From Isoptericola sp044389085 (GTDB taxonomy: Bacteria > Actinomycetota > Actinomycetes > Actinomycetales > Cellulomonadaceae): a DNA stretch of 64,000 nt. The notes under the pieces were generated by a model. It worked only from the letters and a program-made list of their open reading frames with translations. It ran no database searches and had not been told where the DNA came from. Positions 43,016-56,603 of the stretch are shown one piece after another (position 1 is the first letter of the stretch; the number at the start of each line of letters is the position of its first letter). The stretch spans positions 534,235 to 598,234 of the forward strand of contig NZ_JBIRXP010000004.1 of assembly GCF_044389085.1 (NCBI RefSeq), given 5' to 3'. The translations under genes were made by a program, and so were the position numbers.

Positions 43016-43308
43016 AGGATAGGCCCCGGGCGACGGACACCCGGACCGCTCCCGCGCGGGGGGATGCCGGAGCCCGGGGATGAGGCGTCCGTCACACTTC
43101 TGACGAAGTTGCTAGAAGTGTCAGATCCCTGACCTGCGACGTCGCCGCGGGCATCTGTCTCACGCTTGTGAAAAAAGGCGCAAGGTGCCGAAGGCAATCA
43201 AAATATGAGATGGGTCTATACGAACTGCCAATAGACTGCTATAAGCCCGATCCCCCCCGAGATCCTGCCCCGGGCGACCCCCGGGAACGCAGGCGAGAGA
43301 GGTCCCTC
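43016..43308. promoter_or_regulatory. Divergent region cstA/adhesin with AT-rich leader
   Basis: It holds an inverted repeat ACACTTCT-N12-AGAAGTGT (43094-43121), a candidate operator. From 43165 to 43252 the sequence turns strikingly AT-rich for this genome (AAAAAAGG, CAAAATATGAG, CTATACGAACTG, GACTGCTATAAG). Possible -10 boxes are TATACG or TATAAG. AGAGAGG before the adhesin ATG is the ribosome binding site. Confidence 0.55.
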
Positions 43309-46300
43309 ATGGACGCGCACGCTGCTGGAACGCGCCCGGAATCAGCCCGCCAAGGACGCAGGGCGCTCGCCGCAGCCCTCGCGGCCGTGCTTGTCGCGGC
43401 CGTGCTCGTCGTGGTGCAGGCCCCCCAGCGAGCGTCTGCGGCGACCCATACGTTCCTCATCAACTCGTTGAGTCACCAGGGCGACGACGCGAACCCCGGC
43501 GACGGCGTCTGCGCCACCGCGGACGGCCTGTGCACGCTGCGCGCCGCGCTGCAGGAGGCCAACGCCCTGCCGCTCGAGGACGAGATCGTCATCGCGCCGG
43601 CCGAGGACGTCGACGCCTCCACCGCGGGCGTGCAGAGCTCCGGGACGATCGTGGGCACGGGCAGCGGCACCGCCAACTTCATGTACTCCGGCAACCTCAC
43701 GCCCGAGGGGGACACCGGCGCCTACTTCATGGCGACGCGGCCGGTGACCATCGACTTCCAGAACCGCCTCGGCATCGCCTCGCTCAACGACGCGTACGGC
43801 GCGACGGCGCTCTACATCAACGGACCGGGCGTCACGCTGCGCAACTTCTCCAGCATCAAGTCGAACGAGACCGCGGTGGTCTTCGGGCCGGAGAGCGACG
43901 GGTCCACGGTCGAGAACGGCACCTGCACCGACCCGAGCAGCATCAACCTCGAGCGCTGCTTCTGGCTCGCGGACGGCGCGAACCAGATCACCATCCGCAA
44001 CGTCGAGATGGGCTCCACCTACGCGGGCGCCGTCGGGGCGATCGGCGTCGCCGCCAACGCGACCATCGACGACCTCACGCTCGACCGCATCCGTATGTAC
44101 GACCCGGACACCGAGTACTACGACGGGTTCGCCATGTACGGGAACGCGACCCTCAACCGCCTCACCGTCACCGGCTCGACGTTCGAGGGCTTCCGGTCGG
44201 GCCGCTACGCGCTCGACCTGCGGGGCGCCGTGCTCACCGACGCGCGGATCACGGGCAACTCGTTCCTGCGGAACAGCAGCGGCGGCGCCGCACCCATCAC
44301 GGTGAACAGGGCGGGCTCCGGCAACGTCATCGCGGACAACACGTTCGACAACACGGGCGGCAGCGCCTCCTACGCCGTCCAGTTCACGGGCCTGGGCCTG
44401 GCCGCGACGGCCGACTCCGGCTGGACGGTGCGCGACAACTACTTCGACGCCTTCACGTCCACGTCCGTGCGCCTGGAGGCAGGCTCCGGCATCCTCCCGG
44501 TCGAGCAGAACACCTTCGGCCCGAAGTCGTACGGCGACGCCAACGCAGCCGCCGAGACCGGCGGCGCCGCGCTCGTCTACAACGCGACCGCCACGGCCAA
44601 CCAGAACATCACCACCTGGTACCCGACGGCCGTGACCACCGACCCCGGCACGTGCACGCTCGACGTGGACGTCACGCCGCCCACCACCGGCGTCACGCCG
44701 TCCACCCCGGTGACGATCGACGTCTTCTACACCCCCACCACCAAGGCGGAGATCTACCTCGGCCGCCAGACCGGCCTCACGGAGGCGGGCACCGTCACCG
44801 TGCCGTACACGCTGGGCGAGGGGAACATCCGCGTCCAGACGACGGCCGCCAGCGGCGCCACGTCGCAGTACTCGCGCACCGTCGCGCAGACGTCGCCCGA
44901 CAGCTGCGGCCCCGCGATCACCGTGGAACAGGCCTCCAGCCAGGCCGACCCGACGTCCGTGCGTGACATCCGCTTCACGGTGACGCTCTCGGAGACGGTC
45001 TCCGCGGAGCTCGAGGCCTCGGCCTTCAGCACCGAGGGCTCCACCGCCCCCGGCGTCACGGTCACGAAGGTGACCCGCACGTCGGGCAGCTCCTTCGAGG
45101 TCGTGGCGCGCGCCGACGGCTCCGGCACCGTGCAGCTCTCGCTGCCCGAGGGCGCCATCGCCGACGACGTGGGCAACCCGTCCCAGGCGTCCACGTCCAC
45201 GGACAACGAGGTCGAGTACGTCTCGCCGCTGAGCGTCTCCCCGGCCGAGGTGGAGGTGAACGAAGACGGCACCACCGCCACGTACACCGTCGCGTCGTCG
45301 CTCGCGGCCACCTCCCCGCTGACGATCACGCCGACCGTCGCCGACCCGGCGTGGGCGTCCGTCTCGCCGTCGCCGCTGACGATCGACACCATCGCCTCGT
45401 CCGGCACCGTCACGGTCTCCGCGGTGGACAACACCGTGGTGGACGGCACCCGTTCCACGTCCGTGAGCCACGCCGTGGCGTCGTCGGACGCGAACTTCGA
45501 CGGGCTGCTGCTGGACGACGTGGCCGTCACCGTGCTGGACGACGACACCCCCGTGGCGTCCACGTCCGGCCTCACGCTGACCTCCGGGACGCGCACGGCC
45601 GACGGCGACTCGACCCACACGGCGTCCGCGGTGGTGCGCAACGCGGCGGGGACCCCGGTCTCGGGCGTCCTGGTGACGTTCCGCGCGTCGGGCGACGCCG
45701 ACCTGTCCGCCACCTCGTGCACCACGGGGGCGGACGGCAGCTGCGCCGTCGACGTCACGTCGACGGTCGCGGGCACGTACGACGTGCAGGCGTTCCTCGA
45801 CGGCACCGCCGAGATCGGCGGCAGCCCCGCCCAGGCCGCGTTCGTGGCCGGCCCGGCCGACCTGACGACGTCCACCATCGGCGCGTCCGCGCTCTCCGTC
45901 CCGGCGGACGGCAGCTCGACGACGACCATCACGGTGCGGCTGCTCGACGCGCAGGGCAACCCGCTCACGGCGAGCGGCGGCACGGTGACGCTCGGCGCGA
46001 CCGAGGGCACCCTGGGCGCGGTGGAGGACCACGGCGACGGGACGTACACGGCGACCCTGACCGCCCCGACGACGACCGGCACCGCGACGGTCACCTACGC
46101 GCTCGACGGCGTGGCGGGGGAGAGGTCCGTCGTCATCAGCTTCGTGGCGGGCGACCCCTCGCCGTCCACGTCCCAGATCGAGGCCGACCCGGCCGAGGTC
46201 GTCGTCGGGACCGGCACGTCGACCGTGACCGTGACGCTGCTCGACGGGTACGGCAACGCCGTCACCACGGGCGGCCACGACGTGGCGGTCGAGACGTCCG

Positions 46301-49300
46301 CGGGCACGCTGGGCGAGGTCACCGACAACGGCGACGGCACCTACACCGCCACGCTCACCGCGTCGGACACCGCCCAGGTCGCGACCCTCGAGTTCCTGGT
46401 CGGTGAGGACCGGGCGACCGCCACCGCGACGGTGGCGTTCGTGCCGGGTGAGACCGACCTGGACGAGAGCACGATCACGGCGGCGCCGAGCTCCCTCACC
46501 GCGGACGGCGTGAGCCAGTCCGAGGTCCGGGTGACGCTGCTCGACGCGCTCGGCAACGTCGTCGGCGCGGGCGGCGCCGACGTCGTGGTCGCGACCGACC
46601 GCGGCAGCGTCGGCGACGTCGTCGACAACGGCGACGGCACGTACACGGCGATCCTCACGGCGCCCACGTCCCCCGGGACGGCGACGCTCACCGCGACCGT
46701 CGACGGCGCGGCGCTGACCGCCACCGCGACGGTGACGTTCCTCGCCGGCAGCCCGGACGCCGCGGCGTCCAGCATCGCGGCGAGCCCGACGACGATCACG
46801 GCCGACGGCGAGAGCCGCTCCACGGTCACGGTGACCGTGCGGGACGCGCAGAGCACCGTCCTGGTCGACGGGGGTGCCGACGTCGCCCTCTCCACCGACG
46901 CGGGAGCGCTGTCCGACGTCGTCGACAACGAGGACGGGACCTACAGCGCGACCCTGACGTCGGCGACGACGGTGGGCACCGCGACCGTCGGCTTCACCGT
47001 GAACGGGGTGCAGGGCGCCGGCAGGGCGACGGTCGCGTTCGTGGCCGGCGCCGCCGACCCGGCGTCCGCGACGATCACGGCCGAGCCCCCGACGGTCACG
47101 GCCGACGGCACGGCCACCTCGACCCTCACGGTCACCCTGGTCGACGCGCACGGGAACCGGGTGACGACCGGCGGCACCGCCGTGACCATGGCGAGCACGC
47201 TCGGGTCGCTCGGGTCGGTCATCGACAACGGCGACGGCACCTCCACCGCCTTCCTCTCCTCCGAGGTCGCGGGCGACGCCACGGTGTCGTTCACCGTGGC
47301 GGGCGTGGACGCGGACGCGACCGCCGACGTCGAGTTCGTGGCCGGCGCGGCCGACGCGGCCACGTCGACGATCGAGGCCGACCCGGCCACGATCACGGCG
47401 GACGGCACCAGCGAGTCCACCGTCACCGTCACGCTCCACGACGCGCAGGGCAACCCCCTGACGGCCTCGGGCGGCGAGGTCACGATGACGGCCGACGCGG
47501 GCGAGCTGTCGGTTGTCACGGACGAGAGCGACGGCACGTACACGGCGACCCTGGCGTCGTCGACGGAGGTGGAGACCGCCACGGTGACGTTCGCGCTGGA
47601 CGGCGTCGCGGGCGAGGACTCCGCCGAGGTCGCGTTCGTCGCGGGCGAGGCGAGCGCCTCGACCTCGACGATCGAGGCCGACCCGGCCAGCATCACCGCC
47701 GACGGCGACGCCACGTCGACGGTCACCGTCACCCTGCTCGACGCCCAGGGCAACCCCGTGGGCGCGTCGGGCGGCGACGTGACGATGGCGACGACGGCCG
47801 GCGAGCTCGGCGCAGTCACCGACCACCTGGACGGCACGTACACCGCGACCCTCACGTCGTCGAAGACGGCCGGCACCGCCACGGTGTCGTTCGCCCTGGA
47901 CGACGAGGACGCCGACGCCACGGCCGAGGTGACCTTCACGGCGGGCGTCGCGAGCACCGCGACGTCGACGATCGAGGCCGACCCGACCACGATCACCGCG
48001 GACGGCGCGAGCACGTCCATCGTCACCGTCACCCTCCAGGACGCCTACGGCAACCCGCTGACGGCCTCGGGCGGCACCGTGACGATGGCGACCGACGCCG
48101 GCAGCCTCGACGAGGTCACCGACAACCAGGACGGCACGTACACGGCCGAGCTCACGTCGTCCACGACGGCGGGCACCGCGACCCTGACCTTCGCCGTGGA
48201 CGGCGCGGAGGCGGACAAGAGCGCCTCGGTGGCGTTCGTGGCGGGCGCGGCCGACGCGGCGCGCTCGACCATCGCGGCCGACCCCACGCAGCTCACCGCG
48301 GACGGCACGAGCACGTCGACCGTCACCGTGACGCTGCTCGACGCCCAGGGCAACGCCGTGGGCGCGTCCGGCGGCGACGTGACGATGGCGACGACGGCCG
48401 GCGGGCTCGGCGCCGTCACCGACCACGAGGACGGCACGTACACCGCGACCCTCACGGCGCCGTCGTCCACCACCCCGCCCGCGGCGACGCTCACCTTCGC
48501 CCTGGACGGCGAGGACGGCACGGCCACGGCCACCGTCGCGTTCGTCGCGGGGGTGCCGTCGACCACCACGTCCACGATCGAGGCCGACCCGGCGTCGATC
48601 ACGGCGGACGGCTCGAGCGAGTCCACCGTGACCGTGACCCTGCGCGACGGGAACGGCAACCTCGTCACCGACGCGGGCGACGTCGTCACCGTGTCCACCG
48701 ACGCGGGCCGCCTGTCCGAGGTCACGGACGAGGGCGACGGCACGTACACCGCCACCCTGACCTCCGCCACGGCGGCGGGCACGGCCACCGTGGGCTTCGC
48801 CGTCGACGGCGCGGGCGCGTCAGCCACCGCGCACGTGGCCTTCGTGGCCGGGTCCGCGGACGCCGGCAGCTCGACGATCGCGGCGTCGCCGACGTCGGTC
48901 ACGGCGGACGGCACCTCGACCTCCGCGATCACGGTGCGCCTGGTCGACGCCCACGGGAACCCGCTGACCTCCTCCGGGGGTCGGGTGGCCCTGGCGACGA
49001 CGACCGGCGCCCTGAGCCCGGTCACCGACAACGAGGACGGCACGTACACCGCGACGCTCACCGCGCCGCAGGCCGTGGGCACCGCGACCGTGTCGTTCAC
49101 GGTGGACGGCGAGGACGCCACGGCGAAGGCCGAGGTCGCGTTCGTCGCGGGCGAGGCGGACGCCTCGACCTCGACGATCGCCGCCGCCCCCGAGACGATC
49201 ACGGCCGACGGCCTGAGCACCTCGACGGTCACGGTGACGCTGCGCGACGCGCACGGCAACCTCGTGACCGGCGCCGGCGACGTGGTCGAGCTGGCCACCA

Positions 49301-52300
49301 CCGCCGGGTCCCTCGGCGCGGTCGCCGACAACGAGGACGGCACGTACACGGCGACGCTCACCGCGCCGCAGGCCGTGGGCACCGCGACCGTGTCGTTCAC
49401 GGTGGACGGCGAGGACGCCACGGCGAAGGCCGAGGTCGCGTTCGTCNNNNNNNNNNNNNNNNNNNNNNNNNNNNNNNNNNNNNNNNNNNNNNNNNNNNNN
49501 NNNNNNNNNNNNNNNNNNNNNNNNNNNNNNNNNNNNNNNNNNNNTCGCGGGCGAGGCGGACGCCTCGACCTCGACGATCGCCGCCGCCCTCGAGACGATC
49601 ACGGCCGACGGCCTGAGCACCTCGACGGTCACGGTGACGCTGCGCGACGCGCACGGCAACCTCGTGACCGGCGCGGGCGACGTGGTCCGCATGGCCACCA
49701 CCGCCGGGTCCCTCGACGCGGTCGCCGACAACGAGGACGGCACGTACTCGGCCGTCCTCAGGTCGTCGGAGACGGCCGGCACCGCCACGGTGTCGTTCAC
49801 CGTCGACGGCGCGGCCGGCGACGAGACCGTCGACGTGACGTTCGCCGCGGGCGCGCCGAGCACCGTCGCGTCGACCATCTCCGCCGACCCGGCGACGATC
49901 ACCGCGGACGAGGAGTCGACGTCGACCGTGACGGTCACGCTGCTCGACGTGCACGGCAACCCCGTGACCGGCGCCGGCGACGTGGTCGAGCTGGCCACCA
50001 CCGCCGGGTCCCTCGGCGAGGTCACCGACCACGAGGACGGCACGTACACGGCCACGCTCACATCGTCGAAGACGGCCGGCACCGCCACGGTGTCCTTCAC
50101 CGTGGACGACGAGGACGCCACCGCCACCGCGGACGTGCTCTTCGCCCCCGGGGCCGCGAGCGCCGCGACGTCGACCATCGCCGCCGACCCGGCGACGATC
50201 ACCGCCGACGGCACGAGCACCTCGACCGTCACCGTCACCCTGCGCGACGGGAACGGCAACGCGCTCACCTCCGCGGGCGGGGTCGTGACGATGGCGACCG
50301 ACGCGGGCACCCTCGCCGACGTCACCGACCGGGGCGACGGCACCACGACGGCCACGCTCAGGTCGGCCACCACGGCCGGCACCGCCACCGTCACCTTCGC
50401 GGTGGACGGCGTCGACGCCGAGGAGTCCACCGAGGTGGACTTCACGGCCGGCGCGGCGAGCGCCGCGACCTCGACGATCGCGGCCTCCCCGGCCTCGATC
50501 ACGGCCGGCGGCGCGGCGACGTCCACGGTCACGGTGACGCTGCTCGACGCCCACGGGAACCCGGTGGGCGCGTCCGGCGGCACGGTCCTCATGTCGACCG
50601 ACGCCGGCTCGCTCGGCGCGGTGACGGACCACGAGGACGGCACGTACTCGGCCGCCCTCACGTCGGCGACGGCGGCGGGCACGGCGACGGTCACCTTCAC
50701 CCTCGGGGGCGTGGCCGCCGAGGCGAGCACGCAGGTGGCGTTCACCGCGGGCGCCGTCGACCTCACCACCTCGACGATCGTCGCGGACCCGACCACCCTC
50801 ACGGCCGACGGCGCGAGCACGTCGACGGTCACGGTCCGCCTGCTCGACGCGCACGGCAACCCCGTCGCGACGGCGGGCGACGTGGTCGAGCTGGCGACGA
50901 CGGCCGGCGACCTCTCCGACGTCACGGACCAGGGCGAGGGCGTCTACACCGCCACGCTCCGGTCGTCGACCGATGCCGGGACCGCCACGGTGACGTTCAC
51001 CGTGGACGGCGAGGACGCGGAGGCGAGCGCCGACGTGGCGTTCGTGGCGGGGGCCGTCGACCTGACGACCTCGACCATCGTGGCCGACCCGACCACCCTC
51101 ACGGCCGACGGCGCCGCGACGTCCACGGTCACCGTGACGCTGCTCGACGCGCACGGCAACCCCGTCGCGACGGCGGGCGACGTGGTGGAGATGGCGACGA
51201 CGGCCGGCGGGCTGTCCGACGTCACGGACCAGGGCGAGGGCGTCTACACCGCCACGCTCACGTCGTCGACCGACGCCGAGACCGCCACGGTGACGTTCAC
51301 CGTGGCCGGCGAGGACGCGGAGAAGAGCGTCGAGGTGGCCTTCGTGGCCGGCGAGGCGAGCGTCGGGACGTCCACGATCGAGGCCGACCCGGCCACGATC
51401 ACGGCCGACGGCGCCGCGACGTCCACCGTCACCGTGACCCTGCTCGACGCGCACGGCAACCCCGTGGGCGCCTCGGGCGGCAAGGTGACGATGTCCACCA
51501 CCGCGGGTGGGCTGGGCACGGTCACCGACCACCAGGACGGCACGTACAGCGCCACCCTCACGTCGGCCACGACCGCCGGCACCGCCACCGTGTCGTTCGC
51601 CCTGGAGGGCGAGGACGCGGACGCCGAGGCCACGGTCCGGTTCGTCGCCGGGACCGGCGACGCGACCACCTCGACCATCGAGGCGGACCCGACGTCGATC
51701 ACCGCGGACGGGACGACCACCTCCACGATCACGGTGACCGTGCGCGACGCGCACGACAACCTCGTGACCGACGGCGCGGCCGTCGAGCTGGGCACGACCG
51801 CCGGGACCCTCGGCGACGTCGAGGACCAGGGCGACGGCACCTGGACGGCGACCCTCACGTCGTCGACCACGGCCGGGACGGCCACCGTGACCTTCACGGT
51901 GGGCGGCCAGGAGGCCGAGGACTCCGCCGCGGTGACGTTCACCGCGGGGGCCCCCGACGCCGCCACCTCGACCGTCGAGGCCGACCCGACCGCCATCACG
52001 GCGGACGGGGAGTCCACCTCGACGATCACGGTGACCCTGCGCGACGCGCACGGCAACGTGGTCCCGGGGGCGGGCGAGGTCGTGGTCATGGCGAGCGACC
52101 TCGGCGACCTGTCCGGCGTGACGGACGTGACCGACGGCACCTACACGGCCGTGCTCACCTCCGACCCTGCGGCCGGCACCGCCACGGTGACGTTCACCGT
52201 GGACGGGGAGGAGGCGGAGAAGAGCGTCGAGGTGGCCTTCGTGGCCGGCGAGGCGAGCGTCGGGACCTCGACGATCGCCGCCGACCCGGCGTCGATCACC

Positions 52301-55300
52301 GCGGACGGCACCAGCACGTCGACCGTCACGGTCACCCTGCTCGACGCGCACCGCAACCCGGTGGGCGCCTCGGGCGGCACGGTGACGATGACGACGACGG
52401 CCGGCGAGCTCGGCGAGGTCACCGACCACGGCGACGGCACGTACACCTCCGTCCTCACGTCGGCGAGGGAGGCGGGCACCGCCACGGTGTCCTTCGCGCT
52501 CGACGGCGCGGACGCGGAGGCGACGACCGACGTGGCCTTCGTGGCCGGGCCGGCGGTCGCGGGCCGCTCCACGATCGGGGCCGACCCGGCCACGATCACG
52601 GCGGACGGCGCGAGCACGTCGACGGTCACGGTGACGCTGCGCGACGCGTACGGGAACCCGCTGACCGCCTCGGGCGGCGTCGTGACCATGACGACCGACG
52701 CGGGCGACCTGTCCGACGTCGAGGACGAGGGCGACGGCACGTACACCGCCACCCTCACGTCGACCACGCTCGTGCAGACCGCGACGATCGGCTTCGCGCT
52801 GGACGGCGCGGACGCGGAGGACACCACCACGGTGCGCTTCGTGGCCGACGCCCCCGACGCCTCGACGTCGCAGATCGCGGCCGACCCGGTCACGATCACG
52901 GCGGACGGCGAGAGCACCTCCACGGTCACGGTGACGCTGCGCGACGGGAACGACAACCTCGTGACCGGTGCGGGCGACGTCGTCGCCCTGGCCACCGACG
53001 CGGGCCGCCTGTCCGACGTCAAGGACGAGGGCGACGGCACGTACACCGCCACGCTCACGTCGTCGACCACCGCCGGGACCGCCACCGTGACGTTCGCGGT
53101 GGACGGCGAGGACGCGGACGCCACCACCGAGGTCCGGTTCGTCGCCGGTGCCGCCCACGCGGGCAGCTCCACGATCGTCGCCGACCCGGGGACGATCACC
53201 GCCGACGGCACCAGCACCTCCACGGTCACGGTGACCCTGCGCGACGCGTACGGGAACCCGCTCACCGCCTCCGGCGGCAAGGTGGCCATGGCGACCGACG
53301 CGGGCACCCTGTCCGCCGTCACGGACAACGGCGACGGCACCTCCACCGCCGTGCTGGAGTCCGCGACGTCCACCGGCACCGCCACCGTGACCTTCACGGT
53401 GGACGGCGAGGACGGCGGCGAGGCCGCCGAGGTGCGGTTCGTGGCCGGCGAGGCCGACGCCACGACCTCGCAGATCGAGGCCGACCCGACGACGATCACG
53501 GCCGACGGGAGCGCGACGTCGACCGTCACCGTGACGCTGCGCGACGCGCACGACAACCTCGTGAAGGGCGCGGGCGACGTCGTGTCCATGTCGACCGACG
53601 CGGGAGAGCTCGGCCCGGTGACGGACCAGGGCGACGGCACCTACACCGCCGTCCTCACGTCCTGGACCGAGGCCGGGACCGCCACGGTGTCGTTCGCCGT
53701 GGCCGGCACGGGCGCGGACGAGACCGCCGAGGTGGAGTTCGTCGCCGGCACCGCGAGCGCGACGACGTCGACCATCGCGGCCGACCCGGTGACGATCACG
53801 GCGGACGGCTCGAGCAGCTCGACCGTCACCGTGACGCTGCGCGACGTGCACGGCAACCTGGTGAAGGGTGCGGGCGACGTCGTGGCGATGTCCACGAAGG
53901 GCGGCACCCTGTCCGGGGTCACCGACCAGGGCGACGGCACGTACACCGCCACGCTCACCTCGTCGACCAGCGCGGGCACGGGCACCGTGTCCTTCGAGGT
54001 GGACGGCGACGCGGGGAAGACGACCGCGACGGTGGCGTTCGTCGCCGGCGCGGCCGACCCGGGCTCCTCGTCGATCGAGGCCTCCCCGACGACCCTCACG
54101 GCCGACGGGACCAGCACCTCGACGGTCACCGTGACCCTCGTCGACGCGCACGGCAACCCGCTGACCACCTCCGGCGGCGCGGTCACGCTCACCACCGACG
54201 CGGGCACCCTGTCGGACGTCACCGACCACGGCGACGGCACGTACACGGCGACCCTCACGTCGTCGAGGACGGCCGGGACCGCCACGGTCACGTTCGCCGT
54301 GGACGGGGACGCGGGCGGCTCGGTCGACGTGCGGTTCGCGCCCGGCGCGGCCTCGGCGGCCACGTCGACCATCGCGGCCGACCCGACGCACCTCACCGCC
54401 GACGGCGAGTCCACCTCGACGATCACCGTCACCCTCCTCGACGCGCACGGCAACCCGCTGGGCGCCTCGGGCGGCACGGTGACCATGTCGTCCGGCGAGG
54501 CCGACCTGTCCGGGGTCACCGACCGCGGCGACGGCACGTACACGGCGACCCTCACGGCGCCGACGACCACCGAGCCGCCGGCAGCCACCGTGACCTTCAC
54601 GGTGGGCGGCACCACGGCGGACGCGACGGCGACCGTGACCTTCGAGGCGGGCGTCCCGTCGACCACCACGTCGACGATCGAGGCCGACCCGGCCGAGATC
54701 ACCGCCGACGGCTCCAGCACGTCGGCCCTCACCGTGCGGCTGCGCGACGGGCACGGCAACCCCGTGACCGACGCGGGCGACGTCGTCACCATGGCGACGA
54801 CCGCCGGCAGCCTGTCCGGCGTCACCCACCAGGGTGGCGGCGTGTACACGGCGACGCTGACCTCCGCGACGGCGGCCGGCACCGCGAGCGTGAGCTTCGC
54901 GGTCGACGGTGCGGGCGGTTCCGCGCCCGCCCTGGTGACGTTCGTGCCCGGCGCGCCCGACGCGTCCCAGGCGACGGTCGAGGCGTCCGCGACGGACGGC
55001 CTGGTCGCCGACGGCGAGTCGGCCTCCACCGTGACCGTCACGCTGTACGACGCGCACGGCAACCGGGTGACCACCGGCGGCGCGAGCGTCGCGCTCTCGG
55101 CCGCGGGCGGCGACCTGTCCGACGTCACCGACCACGGCGACGGCACGTACACCGCGACGCTCACGTCGACCACGGCGGGGACGGCCACCGTCTCCGCGAG
55201 CGTGGGCGGCACGAGCGCCGGGTCGGTGGACGTGACGTTCCGGGCCGGGGCGCCGTCCGGAGCCACGTCCGAGATCACCGCCACGAAGGACACGATCGAG

Positions 55301-56593
55301 AACGACGGGGTCGAGGGATCGGAGATCACCGTCACGCTGCGCGACGCGCACGGCAACCCGATCGCGGCGGCCGACGTGGCGATCAGCAGCACGATCGGCT
55401 CCGTGAGCGACGTGCGCGACGACGGGAACGGGGACTACACCGCGACCCTCACGTCGCGGACCACCGGCATCGCGACCGTCTCGTTCAGCGTCGGGGGCAC
55501 CGTGTTCCCGAGCACCGTGGACGTCGAGGTGAAGGACGAGACGCCCCCGGCGGCGCCGATCATCACGTCCCCGGCGGACGGGTCGAGCGTGCCCGTGCGA
55601 CCGGTCGTCTCCGGCACCGGCGAGCCCGGCGCCACGGTGACCGTCGTCGCCGCCAGCGGCACGGTGCTGGGCACCGCGACCGTGGGCGAGGACGGCACGT
55701 GGACCCTGGTCACGACGCGTGCGCTGCCCGAGGGCCCGACGACCCTCACGGCGACGCAGGCGGACGCGGCGGGCAACGTCAGCGGCGAGTCGGCCCCCGT
55801 CACCGTGACGGTCGACGACACGCCGCCCCCGGCGCCCGTGCCGAACGCCACGAACGGCAAGGACGTGAGCGGCACCTCCGAGCCGGGCACCACGGTCACG
55901 GTGCGCGACACGGGCGGCAACGTCCTGTGCGTCGCCGAGACCGGCGCCGACGGCACCTTCCGGTGCACGCCGGACACGCCGATCCCGGCCGGGACGCTGC
56001 TGGTGCTCACCGCGACCGACGAGGCGGGCAACGTCTCCGAGGAGTCGTTCGTCCGGGTGGGCGGGCCGACGCTGACGCTCGAGCTGGACGTCGCCGAGCG
56101 CGGCGACACCCAGGTCGCCCACGGCGGCGGGTTCCTGCCCGGCGAGGAGGTGAGCGGCGTGCTGACCTCGACCCCGGTCGACCTCGGGGCGCAGACGGCC
56201 GACGCCACCGGCGCGGTGACCTTCACGGTCACCCTGCCCGAGGACCTGGAGGCGGGCACGCACCACGTGACCCTCACCGGGGACGCGAGCGGCGACGTGC
56301 GGGCGGCGTTCGAGGTCGTCGTGCCCGCGCCGGACGAGGAGGAGACGCCGGCCGCCCCCGCGGGTGGTGGCGGCACCTCCACCCCGGGCCGGCCCGCGGG
56401 CCCGGCCACGGTGCCGGCGCCGTCCGCGGACGACCCCGACCGGTCGTCGGGCTGGCTGCCGCGCACCGGTGCCGACGTCGCCGGCCTCGCCGGTCTCGCG
56501 CTCCTGCTGACCCTGCTCGGCGCCGCCCTCGTGCGGCGCCGGCGGGGCGGGCAGGAGGACGGGGCCGCGCGCGGCGGCGACCCGACGCCGTAG
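43309..56593 (+). CDS. Giant LPxTG adhesin with beta-helix head and tandem invasin-type Ig repeats (interrupted by assembly gap)
   Basis: About 4400 residues, allowing for the gap at 49447-49544. The ATG at 43309 follows AGAGAGG and starts a signal peptide (ARQGRRALAAALAAV, cut near ASAATH). A CSLREA-type segment (GVCATADGLCTLRAALQEAN) opens a right-handed beta-helix domain (to about 44640). Calx-beta/Ig modules follow, then at least 32 Big_1/invasin-type repeats of about 100 residues (45847-55540), two Big_6-like modules (GTGEPGATVTV, GTSEPGTTVTV) and a Pro-rich stalk. It ends in LPRTGADVAG, a hydrophobic helix and VRRRRGG. It is a wall-anchored surface protein for adhesion; the ligand is unknown. 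The frames on either side of the N block differ only because of the placeholder length. Confidence 0.88.
45847..55540 (+). repeat. Tandem Ig-like repeats, about 297-303 bp each, at least 32 copies
   Basis: Each unit carries TSTIEADPATITADG-like, STVTVTLRDAHGNP, GDGTYTATLTS, TAGTATVSFTVDG and EVAFVAG segments. I count 12 units before the N block and 20 after. Neighbouring units around the gap are nearly identical at DNA level, others are diverged. A few units have an insertion before TATV/AAT (for example TTTEPPAATVTF at 54560), giving slightly longer repeats. Confidence 0.9.
49447..49544. other. Assembly gap (98 N) in the adhesin repeats
   Basis: The left edge ends at a codon boundary after GAGGTCGCGTTCGTC; the right edge begins with the last two bases of a codon (TC) and GCGGGCGAGG, the start of a repeat unit almost identical to the one at 49147. 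The true missing length should be 1 modulo 3; one consistent picture is a 2-base overlap plus any whole number of 300-bp units. Confidence 0.95.
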
Positions 56594-56603
56594 CCTGGCG
56601 GGC

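Noticed and set aside
43160..43252. The AT-rich adhesin leader as a cyclic-di-GMP riboswitch
   Set aside because: A short GGCGCAAGG-like stretch recalled the GEMM motif, but the conserved GACGCAAAGC and tetraloop-receptor parts are missing.
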